Below are positions 43,718-53,181 of a stretch of DNA of 64,000 bases, piece after piece. A model generated the notes under the pieces. That model did not search any database, was not told the DNA's origin, and saw nothing but the letters and a program-made list of their open reading frames with translations. The DNA is from JADJNY01 sp046349615. GTDB lineage: Bacteria > Planctomycetota > UBA1135 > GCA-002686595. Position 1 is the stretch's first letter. Each line of letters begins with the position of its first letter. The position numbers and the translations under genes are program-made. The DNA lies in contig JAXMBZ010000017.1 of the NCBI GenBank assembly GCA_046349615.1, positions 1-64,000 on the forward strand, given 5' to 3'.

Positions 43718-45682
43718 ATGGGTGGAGCTCCCGAAGCCGGAACGAGCGTCCAACGCGCCGCGCGCGGATTCTCGCGCTTCGCGGGCCTCGTCGCGGGCGC
43801 GGCGTGCATCGCCGTCGTCGTCGCATGGCTCGAGGCGGCGCGCGCGGAGACGCCGAACGTCACCCCGGCTGCGACTTCGAGCGCGGCTCCGCTCGTCGCG
43901 CCGAGCGAGCGCGCGCTCCGCGTCGAGCTCCTCGACGACGGCGACTTCTCCGCGGCGAACGACCACGCGATCGATCGCGACGGCGTGCGCCGCATCCCGT
44001 GGTGGCGCTCGAAGCTCGGCATGGAGCAGGTGGTCGAGCTCGACGCGCGAGCGATGCCGCGCACGGCGCGCGGCGCGTTCGACGTACCCGCGACGGGCTT
44101 CGCGGCGCGCACGCGCGGCGACGAGTTCCTCGAGCAGCCCGTCGCCGCCTACGCGCCGCTCGCGCGGAGCCTCGTCGTGCGCGGAAAGGTCCTCGGCCGC
44201 GGCACGGTCGTGGTGCGCGACGGAGCGGGCGGCGACGCGCGCTTCGACCTGCCGGACGCGCCGGAGTGGAGCCCGTTCGAGGTCGCCGGCGAAACGCTCG
44301 CGACGAAGCTCGGACGCGAGCCCGTTCCGCGCTTCCTCGTGCGCTTCGAGGCCTCGGCCGCCGACGCGACCGCGCACTGGACCGAGCTCTCCGCGAGCGC
44401 CGAGCTGCCGTGTCCGAGCGAAGCCGAGTTGAAGCAGGAGCTGCGCGGCGTGCTCGGCGACGTCTTGCGCGAGTGCCTCGAGCGCGGCATCGACTCCGTC
44501 GGTCCGCGCAAGACGGGCTGGTACTGCCACGACTTCGACGCGGTGACGGGCGAGCGGCTCTACACCGTGCGCGCCGTGTCCTTCTTCGCGTTCTTCGACC
44601 TGCTCCGCATGGCGCTCGAAGGCGGCGAGGACCCGACGTGGCGCGCGGGGCTCGATCGCTTCCTCGCGTCGCTGCTCGAGGACGGGCTCCACCCGGTCAC
44701 CGGTCTGCCGCGCGCGTTCGACTGCGAGGCGGACCAGCCGCGCGACGACATCCCCATCGAGATCGGGCTCACGCTCGGCTTCCTGATCGACGTCGCGGAG
44801 CGCGGGCCCGAGGAATGGAAGGCGAAGTGCCGCGCTGCCGCGGTGAAGATGGGGGAGACGGTGCTCGCGAACGGCGTCCTGCCCGACGGCAACGTCGCGG
44901 CGAGCTACGTGCCCGGCGACGCGCGCCCGAACCTGAACGTCGGGCGGCTGCGGCGGCTCGACGTGCTCGCGCAGCTCGCGCGGCTCTCGAAGCTGACCGG
45001 CGACGCGCGCTTCGAGGCCGCGACGCGCGAGGCGCTCTTCACGTTCGAGTACTCGCAGGTGTGGTCGGGCACGTGGCAGCAGATCGATCCCGCGTTCGAC
45101 GACGAGTACGGGCACTACGGCGCGCGCGCCGCGACGTCGTGGCGCGCGGCGCCGGAGGAGCGCGTGTTCCGCGAGCTCGCGCTCGGCGGCTGGAAGCACT
45201 TCGAGCCGCTCTGGACCGACGCGGTACGCCTCGGCGGCACGTGCGCGGCGGACCAAGTGCGTTGTTGGGTGCTCCTGATGGACGTCGCCGAGCTCGCGCC
45301 CGCGGAGAAGGACGCGATCCGCGCCGCGACGTGGGCGGCGGTGCGCGGGCACTTCAAGGGCGAGCAGAACGGGCGCGGCGCGTGGGAGGACCTGACGGTG
45401 ATCGACTACGACCCGCAGCTCACCTTCGCGATGAAGGTCGGCGACGTGCCGGGCGCGCCGCAGAACCTCTTGCACGGACTCTCCGCGGTGTACGAGCCCG
45501 GGTTCCTGCGCACGGACGAGGTGCGCGCGCTCTACACGACGGTGCTGCGGAGCTCGATCGCGACGTACAAGCGTCCGCACGGCTTCCTGTCCGACGCGAA
45601 GGAGCGCAAGGGCGCGAACACGGCGATGGGCTCGATCCGGATGCTGCTCGGGCTCGCGAAGATGTACGCGCGGCTCCCGTGA
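43718..45682 (+). CDS. exported/anchored protein of unknown function, possibly alpha/alpha-toroid
   Basis: This 654-aa protein has an uncleaved or signal-type hydrophobic N-terminus (FAGLVAGAACIAVVVAWL). Residues about 65-230 are beta-rich. The C-terminal 400 residues are helical, with regularly spaced Trp/His segments (KTGWYCHDF, FEYSQVWSGTWQQIDPAFDDEYGHYGAR and GFLSDAKERKGANTAMG). The layout resembles (alpha/alpha)6-barrel carbohydrate-active enzymes such as lyases or hydrolases, but I see no specific family signature. ATG 43718 is in frame, with TAGGAT 10 nt upstream. A hairpin follows the stop. Confidence 0.7.
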   Translation: MGGAPEAGTSVQRAARGFSRFAGLVAGAACIAVVVAWLEAARAETPNVTPAATSSAAPLVAPSERALRVELLDDGDFSAANDHAIDRDGVRRIPWWRSKLGMEQVVELDARAMPRTARGAFDVPATGFAARTRGDEFLEQPVAAYAPLARSLVVRGKVLGRGTVVVRDGAGGDARFDLPDAPEWSPFEVAGETLATKLGREPVPRFLVRFEASAADATAHWTELSASAELPCPSEAELKQELRGVLGDVLRECLERGIDSVGPRKTGWYCHDFDAVTGERLYTVRAVSFFAFFDLLRMALEGGEDPTWRAGLDRFLASLLEDGLHPVTGLPRAFDCEADQPRDDIPIEIGLTLGFLIDVAERGPEEWKAKCRAAAVKMGETVLANGVLPDGNVAASYVPGDARPNLNVGRLRRLDVLAQLARLSKLTGDARFEAATREALFTFEYSQVWSGTWQQIDPAFDDEYGHYGARAATSWRAAPEERVFRELALGGWKHFEPLWTDAVRLGGTCAADQVRCWVLLMDVAELAPAEKDAIRAATWAAVRGHFKGEQNGRGAWEDLTVIDYDPQLTFAMKVGDVPGAPQNLLHGLSAVYEPGFLRTDEVRALYTTVLRSSIATYKRPHGFLSDAKERKGANTAMGSIRMLLGLAKMYARLP

Positions 45683-46160
45683 CGCGCCGCGGCGGCGGAC
45701 GGCTCCGGTGCGGAGCGCCGTCGCGCTCGGTGACGTCCACGGCGTTCGTCGCTCGAACGTGGTGAACGTCCGCCGCGAGTCGGGCTCCAGCGCGCACGCG
45801 GACCGCGCCGACCCCGGGTTCGAAAGGATGCGCCCGACCCGGGGCGCGCACGACGGCGCGGACCCCGAGTCGGGCGCTCCCCCAGGTCCTCCGCACCGAC
45901 CCCCGTCGGCCCCGCTCCGCTCGCGCGGAGCGGGAAGAGAGGACTCTCCATCCAAGAGGAGCGCGACGCACCCGCCGGATGCGCAGCCGATTCGCGGAAG
46001 AACGCGGCGCGTGGGGAACTCGTCGTCGTCGCCTCCGCTTCGACCCGTGTGCGCGCTTGACCTGCGCTTCGCCTCGCCTCGCTCGGAGGCTTGCAATCGG
46101 AGCGCACCTTCTCGTTCGGCGCCTCGATGCGCCGACCCGAACCACCCACGAGCACCCCAC
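45683..46160. other. 478-bp hairpin-rich intergenic region
   Basis: This is the longest non-coding stretch in the window, upstream of the PhoX-like gene. It holds at least three GC hairpins: GACGGC-TCCG/CGGA-GC-GCCGTC (45698-45722), CCCCGGGT/ACCCGGGG (45812-45819 with 45837-45844), and a perfect 10-bp stem CCCGCTCCGC/GCGGAGCGGG with loop TCGC (45911-45934). The first may terminate the upstream gene. The others could be a structured leader. No gene, Pho-box or clear promoter was recognised. Confidence 0.5.
45698..45722 (+). terminator. candidate terminator hairpin
   Basis: A GACGGCTCCG / CGGA-GC-GCCGTC stem with one 2-nt bulge and a 3-nt loop begins 16 nt after the stop of the 43718-45682 gene. 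No T-run follows. Confidence 0.35.
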
Positions 46161-47576
46161 ATGAATCGCACCGTCTCCATCGCGACGGCTCTCGTCGCTT
46201 CCACGTTCCTTCACGGCGCCTTCGCTCAGGTCCAAGGCCCGAGCAGCTCGCAGACTCCGTACATCCTGCCCGTCGCGAGCGGCGTGCAGACCGTCTCCAT
46301 CCTCACCGTCGGCGACACGGTGACGAGCGGCGGCGCGAGCTACCGGCTCGTCGGCATCCCCGACGGGCTCGGCGCGTTCCGTTCGTGCGGCAACGAGTTC
46401 ACGCTCGTCGCGAACCACGAACTCGGCCCGACGCTCGGCCTCGTTCGCGCGCACGGCCAGACGGGCGCGTTCGTCTCGAAGTGGCGGATCCGCCGCAACG
46501 ACCTGCGGGTCGTGAGCGGGGCGGACCTGATCCAGAGCGTGACGACGTCGACCGGCACCGCCCAGCTCGGGCGACTCTGCTCGGGCGATCTCGCGAGCAC
46601 GCGCGGCCTCTTCCCCGTTCCCGGCCACCACGGCCCGTTGCCGGAGATCTTCTTCAGCGGCGAAGAGGTGGGCAACGAGGGCCGCGCCTTCGCGCACTTC
46701 GTCACGGGCTCGCAGGCGGGGCAGAGCGTCGAGCTCCCCGCGCTCGGCAACCTGAGCTTCGAGAACGTCCTCGTGCGTCCGTTCCCCGGTCTGCGCACGG
46801 TCGTCGCGGAGACGGACGACACGACGCCGGGACAGGTCTACTTCTACATCGGCAACAAGCGCTGGACCGGGTCGTTCCTCGATCGCGCCGGCTTCACGCA
46901 GGGCGCGCTCTACGGCGTGCGCGTCCCGGGCGTGGCGCTCGAGGACCGCGCGACGGGCGTCGGCACCGCGACGCGGTTCGAGCTCGCGAACCTCGGCGAC
47001 GTCACCGCGAAGACGGGCGCGCAGATCCAGGCGGACAGCGTCGCGGCGAGCGTCACCGAGTTCCTCCGGCCCGAGGACGGCGTGTGGGATCCGCGCGATC
47101 CGCGCGTCTTCTACTTCGTCACGACCGACCGCTTCCAGACGAGCACGACGGATGCGCGCAGCCGTCTCTGGCGCCTGCGTTTCGACTCGGTGTTCACGCC
47201 CGAGAACGGCGGCACGATCGAGATGCTGCTCGACGGCACGGAAGGGCAGCAGATGCTCGACAACATGACGATCGACCGCCGCGGGAACCTGCTCATCCAG
47301 GAAGACCCGGGCAGCCAGGACCACCTCGCGCGCATCTGGCAGTACACGCCGGCGACGGACGTGCTGAAGCTGATCGCGCAGCACGATCCCGCGCGCTTCG
47401 CTCCGGGCGGCGCGGCGTTCCTCACGCGCGACGAGGAATCGTCGGGCATCATCGACGCGTCGGACGTCCTCGGTCGCGGCTGGTTCCTGCTCGACTGCCA
47501 GGCGCACTACGCGACCGACGCCGAGACGGTCGAGGGCGGCCAGCTCCTCGCGCTCTACAACCCCGACTCGCACTGA
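46161..47576 (+). CDS. secreted PhoX/DUF839-like protein
   Basis: This 471-aa protein has a signal peptide (FLHGAFAQ). It carries segments typical of the PhoX/DUF839 beta-propeller group: LVANHELG, FFSGEEVGNEGRAF, RPEDGVWDPRDPRVFYFVTTD and DNMTIDRRGNLLIQEDPG. These acidic clusters match Ca-binding positions in PhoX phosphatases. Many planctomycete members are uncharacterised, so phosphatase activity is inferred only from the family. ATG 46161 has no obvious Shine-Dalgarno. A strong intrinsic terminator follows. Confidence 0.85.
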   Translation: MNRTVSIATALVASTFLHGAFAQVQGPSSSQTPYILPVASGVQTVSILTVGDTVTSGGASYRLVGIPDGLGAFRSCGNEFTLVANHELGPTLGLVRAHGQTGAFVSKWRIRRNDLRVVSGADLIQSVTTSTGTAQLGRLCSGDLASTRGLFPVPGHHGPLPEIFFSGEEVGNEGRAFAHFVTGSQAGQSVELPALGNLSFENVLVRPFPGLRTVVAETDDTTPGQVYFYIGNKRWTGSFLDRAGFTQGALYGVRVPGVALEDRATGVGTATRFELANLGDVTAKTGAQIQADSVAASVTEFLRPEDGVWDPRDPRVFYFVTTDRFQTSTTDARSRLWRLRFDSVFTPENGGTIEMLLDGTEGQQMLDNMTIDRRGNLLIQEDPGSQDHLARIWQYTPATDVLKLIAQHDPARFAPGGAAFLTRDEESSGIIDASDVLGRGWFLLDCQAHYATDAETVEGGQLLALYNPDSH

Positions 47577-47600
47577 GCGCGTTCCGGTTCGGACACTCCC

Positions 47601-47639
47601 GCTCGAGCCTCGGCGCGCGTCGCCGGGGCTCGGGCTTTT
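47601..47639 (+). terminator. intrinsic terminator of the PhoX-like gene
   Basis: A 15-bp stem with two G-T wobbles (47601-47615 with 47621-47635) and a 5-nt loop CGCGT is followed by TTTT at 47636-47639. It begins 24 nt after the stop and lies before the convergent FG-GAP gene end. Confidence 0.8.
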
Positions 47640-47647
47640 CCGCTCGC

Positions 47648-49999
47648 TCAGCGCAGCGACACGACCCCGAGGTCGTTGCTGAAGCCGTTCGCGACGATCA
47701 CGTCGAGCTTGCCGTCGCCGTCGAGGTCGTGCAGGAGCACGTCGAGGCAGCCCGCGTGAAGGCCGAGGTCCGGCGTGCGCACGAACTGGAGCGCGCCGCC
47801 TTCGACGCGCGGCGTCCAGAGCTCGACGTGGTGGCTGTTCTGCGCGCTGACGAGGATCTCCGCCTTGCCGTCGCCGTCGAGGTCGCCGCACGCGACGCGA
47901 TACGGGCGGTAGCCGACGGGGAAGCGCTCGAGCATCCTCCAGTTGCCGTCCTCTTGCCGCAGGCACGGCAAGACGAAGCACGCGGAGTCGACGTTCTTCT
48001 CCGCGACGAGCACCGCGAGGTCCATGCGTCCGTCGCCGTCGAGATCACCGCTCGCGAGCGAGAGCGGGAGGAAGCCCGTGTCGATCGACGACAGCTCGAG
48101 CCACGAGAGCGCTCCGTCCGCCGCCTTCTCGAGCCGCAGTACCGCGATCCCGATGCGCGCGCCCGGCCCGCGCGGACCTTCGAGCGCGACGGCGATCTCG
48201 CTCGGCGCGGAGAGCGGCGCGAGGCTCTTCGGCCCCGCCATCAGCGGCGCGACGATGCGCGCGTCGAACGCGAGGTCCTTGCCTTTCGGCGTGCCGTTGT
48301 GGAGGAGCACGAGCTCGTTCGTCAGCGGGTCCGTCGCCGCCGCGTCGACGCGTCCGTCGCCGTCGAAGTCCTGGAGCAGGAGATCGCCCGGCTTCGCGCC
48401 GAACGGCACGGGCGGGAAGCTCGCGCGCTCGAAGAGCTCGCCGCGGTCGCCGAAGAGCACGGTGAGCACCGCGTCCTTCTCGCGCTCGACGACGAACGCG
48501 GCTTCGAGCCTGCCGTCGCCGTCGAGGTCCGCGACGCGCACCGCGTCCGCCGACTTCGCGAGCGCGCCGCGCCGTGCGTGCGCGAGGCGGCCGTGGTCGT
48601 TGTGCGCGATCGACAGCGTGCCGTCGACGGCGTCGAGCACGAGCACCTCGGGGAACCCGTCCCCGTCGAGGTCGCCGGCGGCGAGCGAGTGCGGCGTGCG
48701 GCCCGTGTTCGCGAAGCGCGCGTTCTCCAGCCCGCCGCTCCCGTCGCCGAAGACGACGCTGACGCGTCCCGCGTCCGTGTTCGCGACCGCGAGATCCGCC
48801 GCGCCGTCGCCGTCGAAGTCGCCGAACGCGAGGTCGACCGGCGATTGGCCCGCGTAGGCGTCGAGCGTCGCGCTGAAACCCTCGGGCGCCGCGTGGTAGA
48901 GGCTGTACGAGAGCCCGAGCAGTCCGAGCGACGCGAGCTCGCTCCCGCGGTTCGCCCCGAGCGCGCGGTGCTCGAGGTCGATGGGCACGGAGCTCGTCGT
49001 GAAACGCTCGGGCGGCGTGCGGAGCCCCGCGGCGACGCCGCCGGGTTTGCCGAGACCGAAGACCCAGACGCTCTCGTCGCCGCCGGCGACGACGAGCTCG
49101 GTGTCGCCGTCGACGTCGACGTCGAGTTCGTCGAGGTCGCGCGGCAGCGCGTCGGGCGCCGCGGGCACGCGGCCCTTCTCGAAGAGCCCCGCGCTCGGTC
49201 CGCGCGCGAACGCGAAGCCCGCGCCCGACGGCGTCGCGGTCCAGAGCGTGACCGTGCGCTCGCCCTGCGAACCCGCGACGATCCCGCTCCCGTCGGCGAG
49301 CACCGCGAGGCACGTCGTGATCTCCGCGCCGAGCTTCTGGCGCGACGGTGTGTCGGTCGCGCCGAACACGAGGAGCTCGTCGTCGAGCGTCGCGATCGCG
49401 ATCTCGGGCGCGCCGTCGCGACCGAGGTCGCCCGACGCGAGCGCGCGCGGCCGGCGCTCGAGGTCGATCGAGCGCAGGAGCGGGTTCGCGTCGCCGCGCG
49501 CGAACGCCGCGGCGTCGAGCACCTGGATGCGCGGCGGCACGCCGTCGGCGGGCCGGCTCGCGCGCGGCGCGACGACGATCGGCGCCTTCGCCGCGCCGGG
49601 CTTCGGCCGCGCGCCGAGGAACACGGGGCCGAGCGGGTAGTCCTCGAGCGGCAGGACGCGCGGCGCGCGCGGCGCGGCGAGCGCGGGCGCGATCCCGGAG
49701 AGCAGCTGCAGCGAGCCCGGTCCGCGCGTCGTCACGAAGAGCTCGTCGCGTCCGTCGCCGTCCGCGTCCCACGCGAGCAGCGCGATCGGCTTCGCCTCGC
49801 CGCCGTTCGCGGTGGGGAACTCGAGGCGCGCGCGAAGACGCGCGGGTGTCGAGCGGGCGGGGCTCGAGGAGTTCGGTGCCTGCGAACCCTCGCCGCCGCT
49901 CGGCGAGATCGGCGCCTGCGCATGCGCCGCAGCGGCGAGCGCCGACGCGACCACGAAGAGGACTCGCGTCGTGGACGCCGTCGCCGGAGCTCGTTCCAT
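47648..49999 (-). CDS. secreted FG-GAP/VCBS repeat protein
   Basis: This 783-aa protein has a signal peptide (AAAAHAQ). It contains many acidic DxDGDGxxD loops in FG-GAP/VCBS blades, for example AWDADGDGRDELFV, FGDFDGDGAADLAVAN, AGDLDGDGFPEVLV, QDFDGDGRVDAAAT and HDLDGDGKLDVIVAN. The repeats should form one or two seven-bladed beta-propellers binding Ca, as in integrin-alpha-like proteins. No enzymatic domain is visible. A CATACT hexamer lies 6 nt before the ATG. Probably extracellular. Confidence 0.9.
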   Translation of the reverse strand: MERAPATASTTRVLFVVASALAAAAHAQAPISPSGGEGSQAPNSSSPARSTPARLRARLEFPTANGGEAKPIALLAWDADGDGRDELFVTTRGPGSLQLLSGIAPALAAPRAPRVLPLEDYPLGPVFLGARPKPGAAKAPIVVAPRASRPADGVPPRIQVLDAAAFARGDANPLLRSIDLERRPRALASGDLGRDGAPEIAIATLDDELLVFGATDTPSRQKLGAEITTCLAVLADGSGIVAGSQGERTVTLWTATPSGAGFAFARGPSAGLFEKGRVPAAPDALPRDLDELDVDVDGDTELVVAGGDESVWVFGLGKPGGVAAGLRTPPERFTTSSVPIDLEHRALGANRGSELASLGLLGLSYSLYHAAPEGFSATLDAYAGQSPVDLAFGDFDGDGAADLAVANTDAGRVSVVFGDGSGGLENARFANTGRTPHSLAAGDLDGDGFPEVLVLDAVDGTLSIAHNDHGRLAHARRGALAKSADAVRVADLDGDGRLEAAFVVEREKDAVLTVLFGDRGELFERASFPPVPFGAKPGDLLLQDFDGDGRVDAAATDPLTNELVLLHNGTPKGKDLAFDARIVAPLMAGPKSLAPLSAPSEIAVALEGPRGPGARIGIAVLRLEKAADGALSWLELSSIDTGFLPLSLASGDLDGDGRMDLAVLVAEKNVDSACFVLPCLRQEDGNWRMLERFPVGYRPYRVACGDLDGDGKAEILVSAQNSHHVELWTPRVEGGALQFVRTPDLGLHAGCLDVLLHDLDGDGKLDVIVANGFSNDLGVVSLR

Positions 50000-50243
50000 G
50001 GTCGCAGTATGTCGGCGCGCGCGCGTCCCTCGCAAGGCGCTCCCGCCGCGGCGGACGAGCGGACGTGAACGCACTCCGAGCGGGTTCGAACACGCAGGCG
50101 GCGTCGCGGGCGTGTTCCGCAGCCGTTTCGCGCGCTCGCGCGTGGCGCGCCGTTCGCCTTCTCACGCGCGATGCAGCCCGCCCCGCACGGCCGTTTCGAC
50201 CCGCTCGCGCGCCCCGCCCCGTGTGCCCCCGCGCGCGCGAGGC

Positions 50244-50249
50244 TATCCT
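50244..50249 (+). promoter_or_regulatory. candidate -10 box (TATCCT) for near-leaderless mRNA
   Basis: This TANNNT hexamer ends 11 nt before ATG 50261. No ribosome site is seen between it and the start. Confidence 0.4.
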
Positions 50250-50260
50250 CCTCCGTTTCC

Positions 50261-51982
50261 ATGGCCGCGAACACGCGCCGCAACCTGCTCCTCACCGCCG
50301 TGGCGGCGCTCGGCGTCGCGCTCGCGGTCGGCGCGTTCCTGCTGCTCTCGACGCCGCCCGAGACGGAGCCCGCGCGCCCGCTCGAGAACCCCGCGGCCGC
50401 CGCGGGCGGCGCGCTCGAGGACGCGCACGGCGAGCGCCGGTCCGCGACGCCGCTCGTCGACGAGCGCGACGCGCCGAGCGCGCCCGAGCCCGAGACGACG
50501 GTCGTCTATCCACTGAAGGTCGAGCTCGAGCTCGTGCAGGCCGACTCCGTGTTGCAGGCCGAGGGCGCTCCGCGGCGCGGCGCGAGCGCGACGGCGCGCT
50601 TCAAGGGCTCGATCACCGGTTCGAACGGCGAACCCGTGCGCGGTCAGGTGCAGATCCGCGCGGGTCCGAACGCGGGGCGCATCCTCTACTGCGACGGCAA
50701 GGGGCAGTTCGGCGCGAACGACCTCTATCCCGGACGCGTGCTCGTCGACGTCACCGGGCCCGGCGTGCTCGGTTCCCTGCGCGAGGTCGTGCTGCGGCAG
50801 GAGCGCGAGACGCTGCTCAACATCGGCTACGGGCGGCCTTCGAGCGTCGTCGGCGAGGTGTACGACGCCGAAGGCAAGCTGCTCGAGGACGCGAAGGTCA
50901 CGCTCGACGGCCTCACGACGACGACCGATCCCGAGGGCACGTTCAGCTTCCCGTACGTCGCGAGCGGAGAGACGACGCTCTTCGTCGAGAAGGAGGGCTT
51001 CGCCTCCTTCTTCCAGATCGTCCCGATCCAAGCGGGCACCGCGATCGAGAAGGGCCGCCTGAAGTTCCGGCTGCAGCGCGGCGCGCAACTCACGATCACG
51101 CTGAACGACCGCGTGAATTCCGGCGTGCCGGCGCAGGTCTTCGTGCTCCCCGCGAGCCTCGCCGCGCAGCGCAACTACCCGTGGTTCAAGCTGAACCCGC
51201 TCACGATCTACCCCGGCGGTTCCGTCACCGTCGACGACCTGCCGCCGCAGCGCGTCACGCTGCGTCTCTACCACGCCGGCGCGATCGCGAAGCCCGCGCA
51301 GCGCGAGGTCACGCTCGATCCCGGCACGCCGCAGACCGTCGACCTCGCGATGGAACCCGCGCCCGTCGTCGTCGGCGTCGTGACGCGCGACGGGAAGCCC
51401 GAGGGCGACGCGGAGGTTTCCCTCGAGGTGCCCGACCGCGTCGCGGCGACGCTCTCGGGGCTCGGCGAGTCGAACTTCCTCCTGCTCGAGAGCGAGCTCC
51501 TCCCGGATTCGCCGCTCGCCGTGCAGCGCGTGATCACGAACGCGTCGGGCGAGTTCCAGCTCTCGTCGAACGAGGCCGTGTCGAAGGTGCGCTACCTCGT
51601 CGCGCGCTCACGCGACGGCAAGGCGCAGGGCGGCGTCGTGCTGCGCGGCGGCGAGGAGCGCGTCGACGTCGAGATGAAGCCGATCACGGGCGAAGGCAGC
51701 GCGTCGTTCGTCCTGCAGACGAGCCCGCGCTTCCAGGCGCTCCCCGTCGAGGTCACCGTCGACGGCGTGCCGCGCGACCGCGTCGTGCTCCCCGCGGAGC
51801 GCGACCTGCACGTCGAAGGGCTCGCGAAGGGCGCGTGGCGCCTGCGCGTCACGTGGCAGGGCGAGAAGCTGCTCGAGCCGCCGACGCTCGATCTGCGCGA
51901 CGAAGTGACGCTGACCGTCAAGCTGCCCGAGGGCGCGGTGCTCGGTCAGGACGCCGACACGCGCAAGCGCGCGGGGCGTTGA
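50261..51982 (+). CDS. membrane-anchored protein with CarboxypepD-regulatory-like domains
   Basis: This 573-aa protein has one N-terminal membrane helix (LLLTAVAALGVALAVGAFLLL) and an acidic Pro-rich linker. Several beta-sandwich modules of the carboxypeptidase-regulatory (Ig-like) type follow: SITGSNGEPVRGQVQIRAG, VVGEVYDAEGKLLEDAKVTL, GTFSFPYVASGETTLFVEKE and VVTRDGKPEGDAEVSL. No peptidase domain is present. It probably faces the periplasm as a binding or structural protein. The start at 50261 is set by the membrane helix; an upstream in-frame ATG at 50171 would add 30 residues of poor quality. Confidence 0.8.
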   Translation: MAANTRRNLLLTAVAALGVALAVGAFLLLSTPPETEPARPLENPAAAAGGALEDAHGERRSATPLVDERDAPSAPEPETTVVYPLKVELELVQADSVLQAEGAPRRGASATARFKGSITGSNGEPVRGQVQIRAGPNAGRILYCDGKGQFGANDLYPGRVLVDVTGPGVLGSLREVVLRQERETLLNIGYGRPSSVVGEVYDAEGKLLEDAKVTLDGLTTTTDPEGTFSFPYVASGETTLFVEKEGFASFFQIVPIQAGTAIEKGRLKFRLQRGAQLTITLNDRVNSGVPAQVFVLPASLAAQRNYPWFKLNPLTIYPGGSVTVDDLPPQRVTLRLYHAGAIAKPAQREVTLDPGTPQTVDLAMEPAPVVVGVVTRDGKPEGDAEVSLEVPDRVAATLSGLGESNFLLLESELLPDSPLAVQRVITNASGEFQLSSNEAVSKVRYLVARSRDGKAQGGVVLRGGEERVDVEMKPITGEGSASFVLQTSPRFQALPVEVTVDGVPRDRVVLPAERDLHVEGLAKGAWRLRVTWQGEKLLEPPTLDLRDEVTLTVKLPEGAVLGQDADTRKRAGR

Positions 51983-52058
51983 AGGCGCCGGCCAGACCGG
52001 GGCCGCGCGCCGATCGCCTTCGTCCCGAGCGAGCTCGGGTCGCCGACGCCGCGCGTTC

Positions 52059-52934
52059 CTACGCCGGCTGCGCCTCGCGCGCCGCGCACGCGTAGTACGC
52101 CGCGACGAGCGCCTTCGTCTTCGGGCCCGGTTTTCCCGAGCCGATCACGACGTCCTCGATCTTCACGACCGGCACCGGGCCGCGCACGGAGCTCGTCAAG
52201 ATCGCTTCGTCGACGCCCGCGAGCTCGCGCTCGTGGATCCGCGCCCAACGCGCGGTGAGGCCGGCCTCGGGCGCGAGGCGGAACTCGAGGCGCTGCGTGA
52301 TGCCCTCGAGCACGCCGTCGCCGGCGACGAGGAGCTCGTTCCCGCGCACGAAGAGGAGGTTCGCGCTCGTGAACTCGAGGATCTTCCCGTCGCGGTCGAC
52401 GAGCAGTTGGTCGCAGCGCTCCTGCGTGCCGATCGGGAACGGCCGGCGGTCCTTCACCCAGCGCGTCGTCTTGACCTTGGGCAGCGTGCGCGCGAGATGG
52501 CGCGCGTAGTCGACGCGCACGCCGTCCTTCACCCACGCGTCGGGGAGCTCCGCGTGCGGCGACACGCCGATCCACACGTCGGACGCGAAGCCGCCGAGCT
52601 CGAACGGCGCGGGGAGCGCGTCGAAGCGCACGCGCACGTCGCTCGTGTTCCCCGCGGTGATCGCGCGCAACGCGGCGCGCAGCGCCGTGCGGTCGAGCGT
52701 CTTCTTCCAGCCGAGCGCGTCCATCGAGCGCTGCGTGCGCTCGAGGTGCGCCTCGAGTTCGAGGAAGCGGTTCCCCTGGAACGTGCGCAACGCCGAGTAC
52801 ACGCCGTCGGGCAGCGGGTCCATCGCGTCGTGCATCGTCCCCGTCGTCGCGGCGACGGGCACGGAGCGCGGACCGGTGGGCGTGAGAGCGAAGAGTTGCA
52901 GGCCGGAGGCGGCGCGCGGCGCGGACGTGTTCAT
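52059..52934 (-). CDS. class IV aminotransferase (BCAT/aminodeoxychorismate lyase-like)
   Basis: This 291-aa fold-type IV PLP protein has DGVYSALRTFQGNRFLELEAHLERTQRSM, as in branched-chain and D-amino-acid aminotransferases and ADC lyase. The ILEFTSANLLFVRG motif (E and N for PLP) and GVLEGITQRLEFRLA support the family. The PLP lysine is probably in the LPKVKTTRWVK region. It cannot be split between branched-chain aminotransferase and aminodeoxychorismate lyase without comparison. Neighbours give no pathway hint. Start at ATG 52934. Confidence 0.85.
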   Translation of the reverse strand: MNTSAPRAASGLQLFALTPTGPRSVPVAATTGTMHDAMDPLPDGVYSALRTFQGNRFLELEAHLERTQRSMDALGWKKTLDRTALRAALRAITAGNTSDVRVRFDALPAPFELGGFASDVWIGVSPHAELPDAWVKDGVRVDYARHLARTLPKVKTTRWVKDRRPFPIGTQERCDQLLVDRDGKILEFTSANLLFVRGNELLVAGDGVLEGITQRLEFRLAPEAGLTARWARIHERELAGVDEAILTSSVRGPVPVVKIEDVVIGSGKPGPKTKALVAAYYACAAREAQPA

Positions 52935-53165
52935 GCGTTGGAGGATCGGGAGCGCGAGGCCGCGCGTCCATACCCCAGTCGCCGCGGCGGCGGGGGAACG
53001 GGAGCGCGGCGCGACGACGCGCGGAGGGCACGGAGGCCTTCGCCGATCCGGAGCGTGCGGCTCCGCGAGCGCGCACCCAGGTCCCGCCGCGCCGTCGGAG
53101 CCCGACCACGGCGCGCGGCCCCGAACTCCCGCTCCGCCGCCCTCACGCGCGCGGCGCCGATCCAC

Positions 53166-53171
53166 TATCCT
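53166..53171 (+). promoter_or_regulatory. candidate -10 box (TATCCT) for near-leaderless hutH mRNA
   Basis: This TANNNT hexamer ends 10 nt before ATG 53182, the same spacing as at hutU. Confidence 0.45.
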
Positions 53172-53181
53172 CTCCGCCCCG

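Noticed and set aside
45812..45844. Possible tRNA T-arm (GGGTTCGAA) in the spacer before the PhoX-like gene
   Set aside because: The GGTTCGAA-like stretch is part of a simple CCCCGGGT/ACCCGGGG hairpin. No acceptor, D or anticodon arms can be drawn around it.
45979..46164. 61-codon open frame just upstream of the PhoX-like gene
   Set aside because: Arg-rich product with no domain, overlapping the PhoX-like start in another frame.
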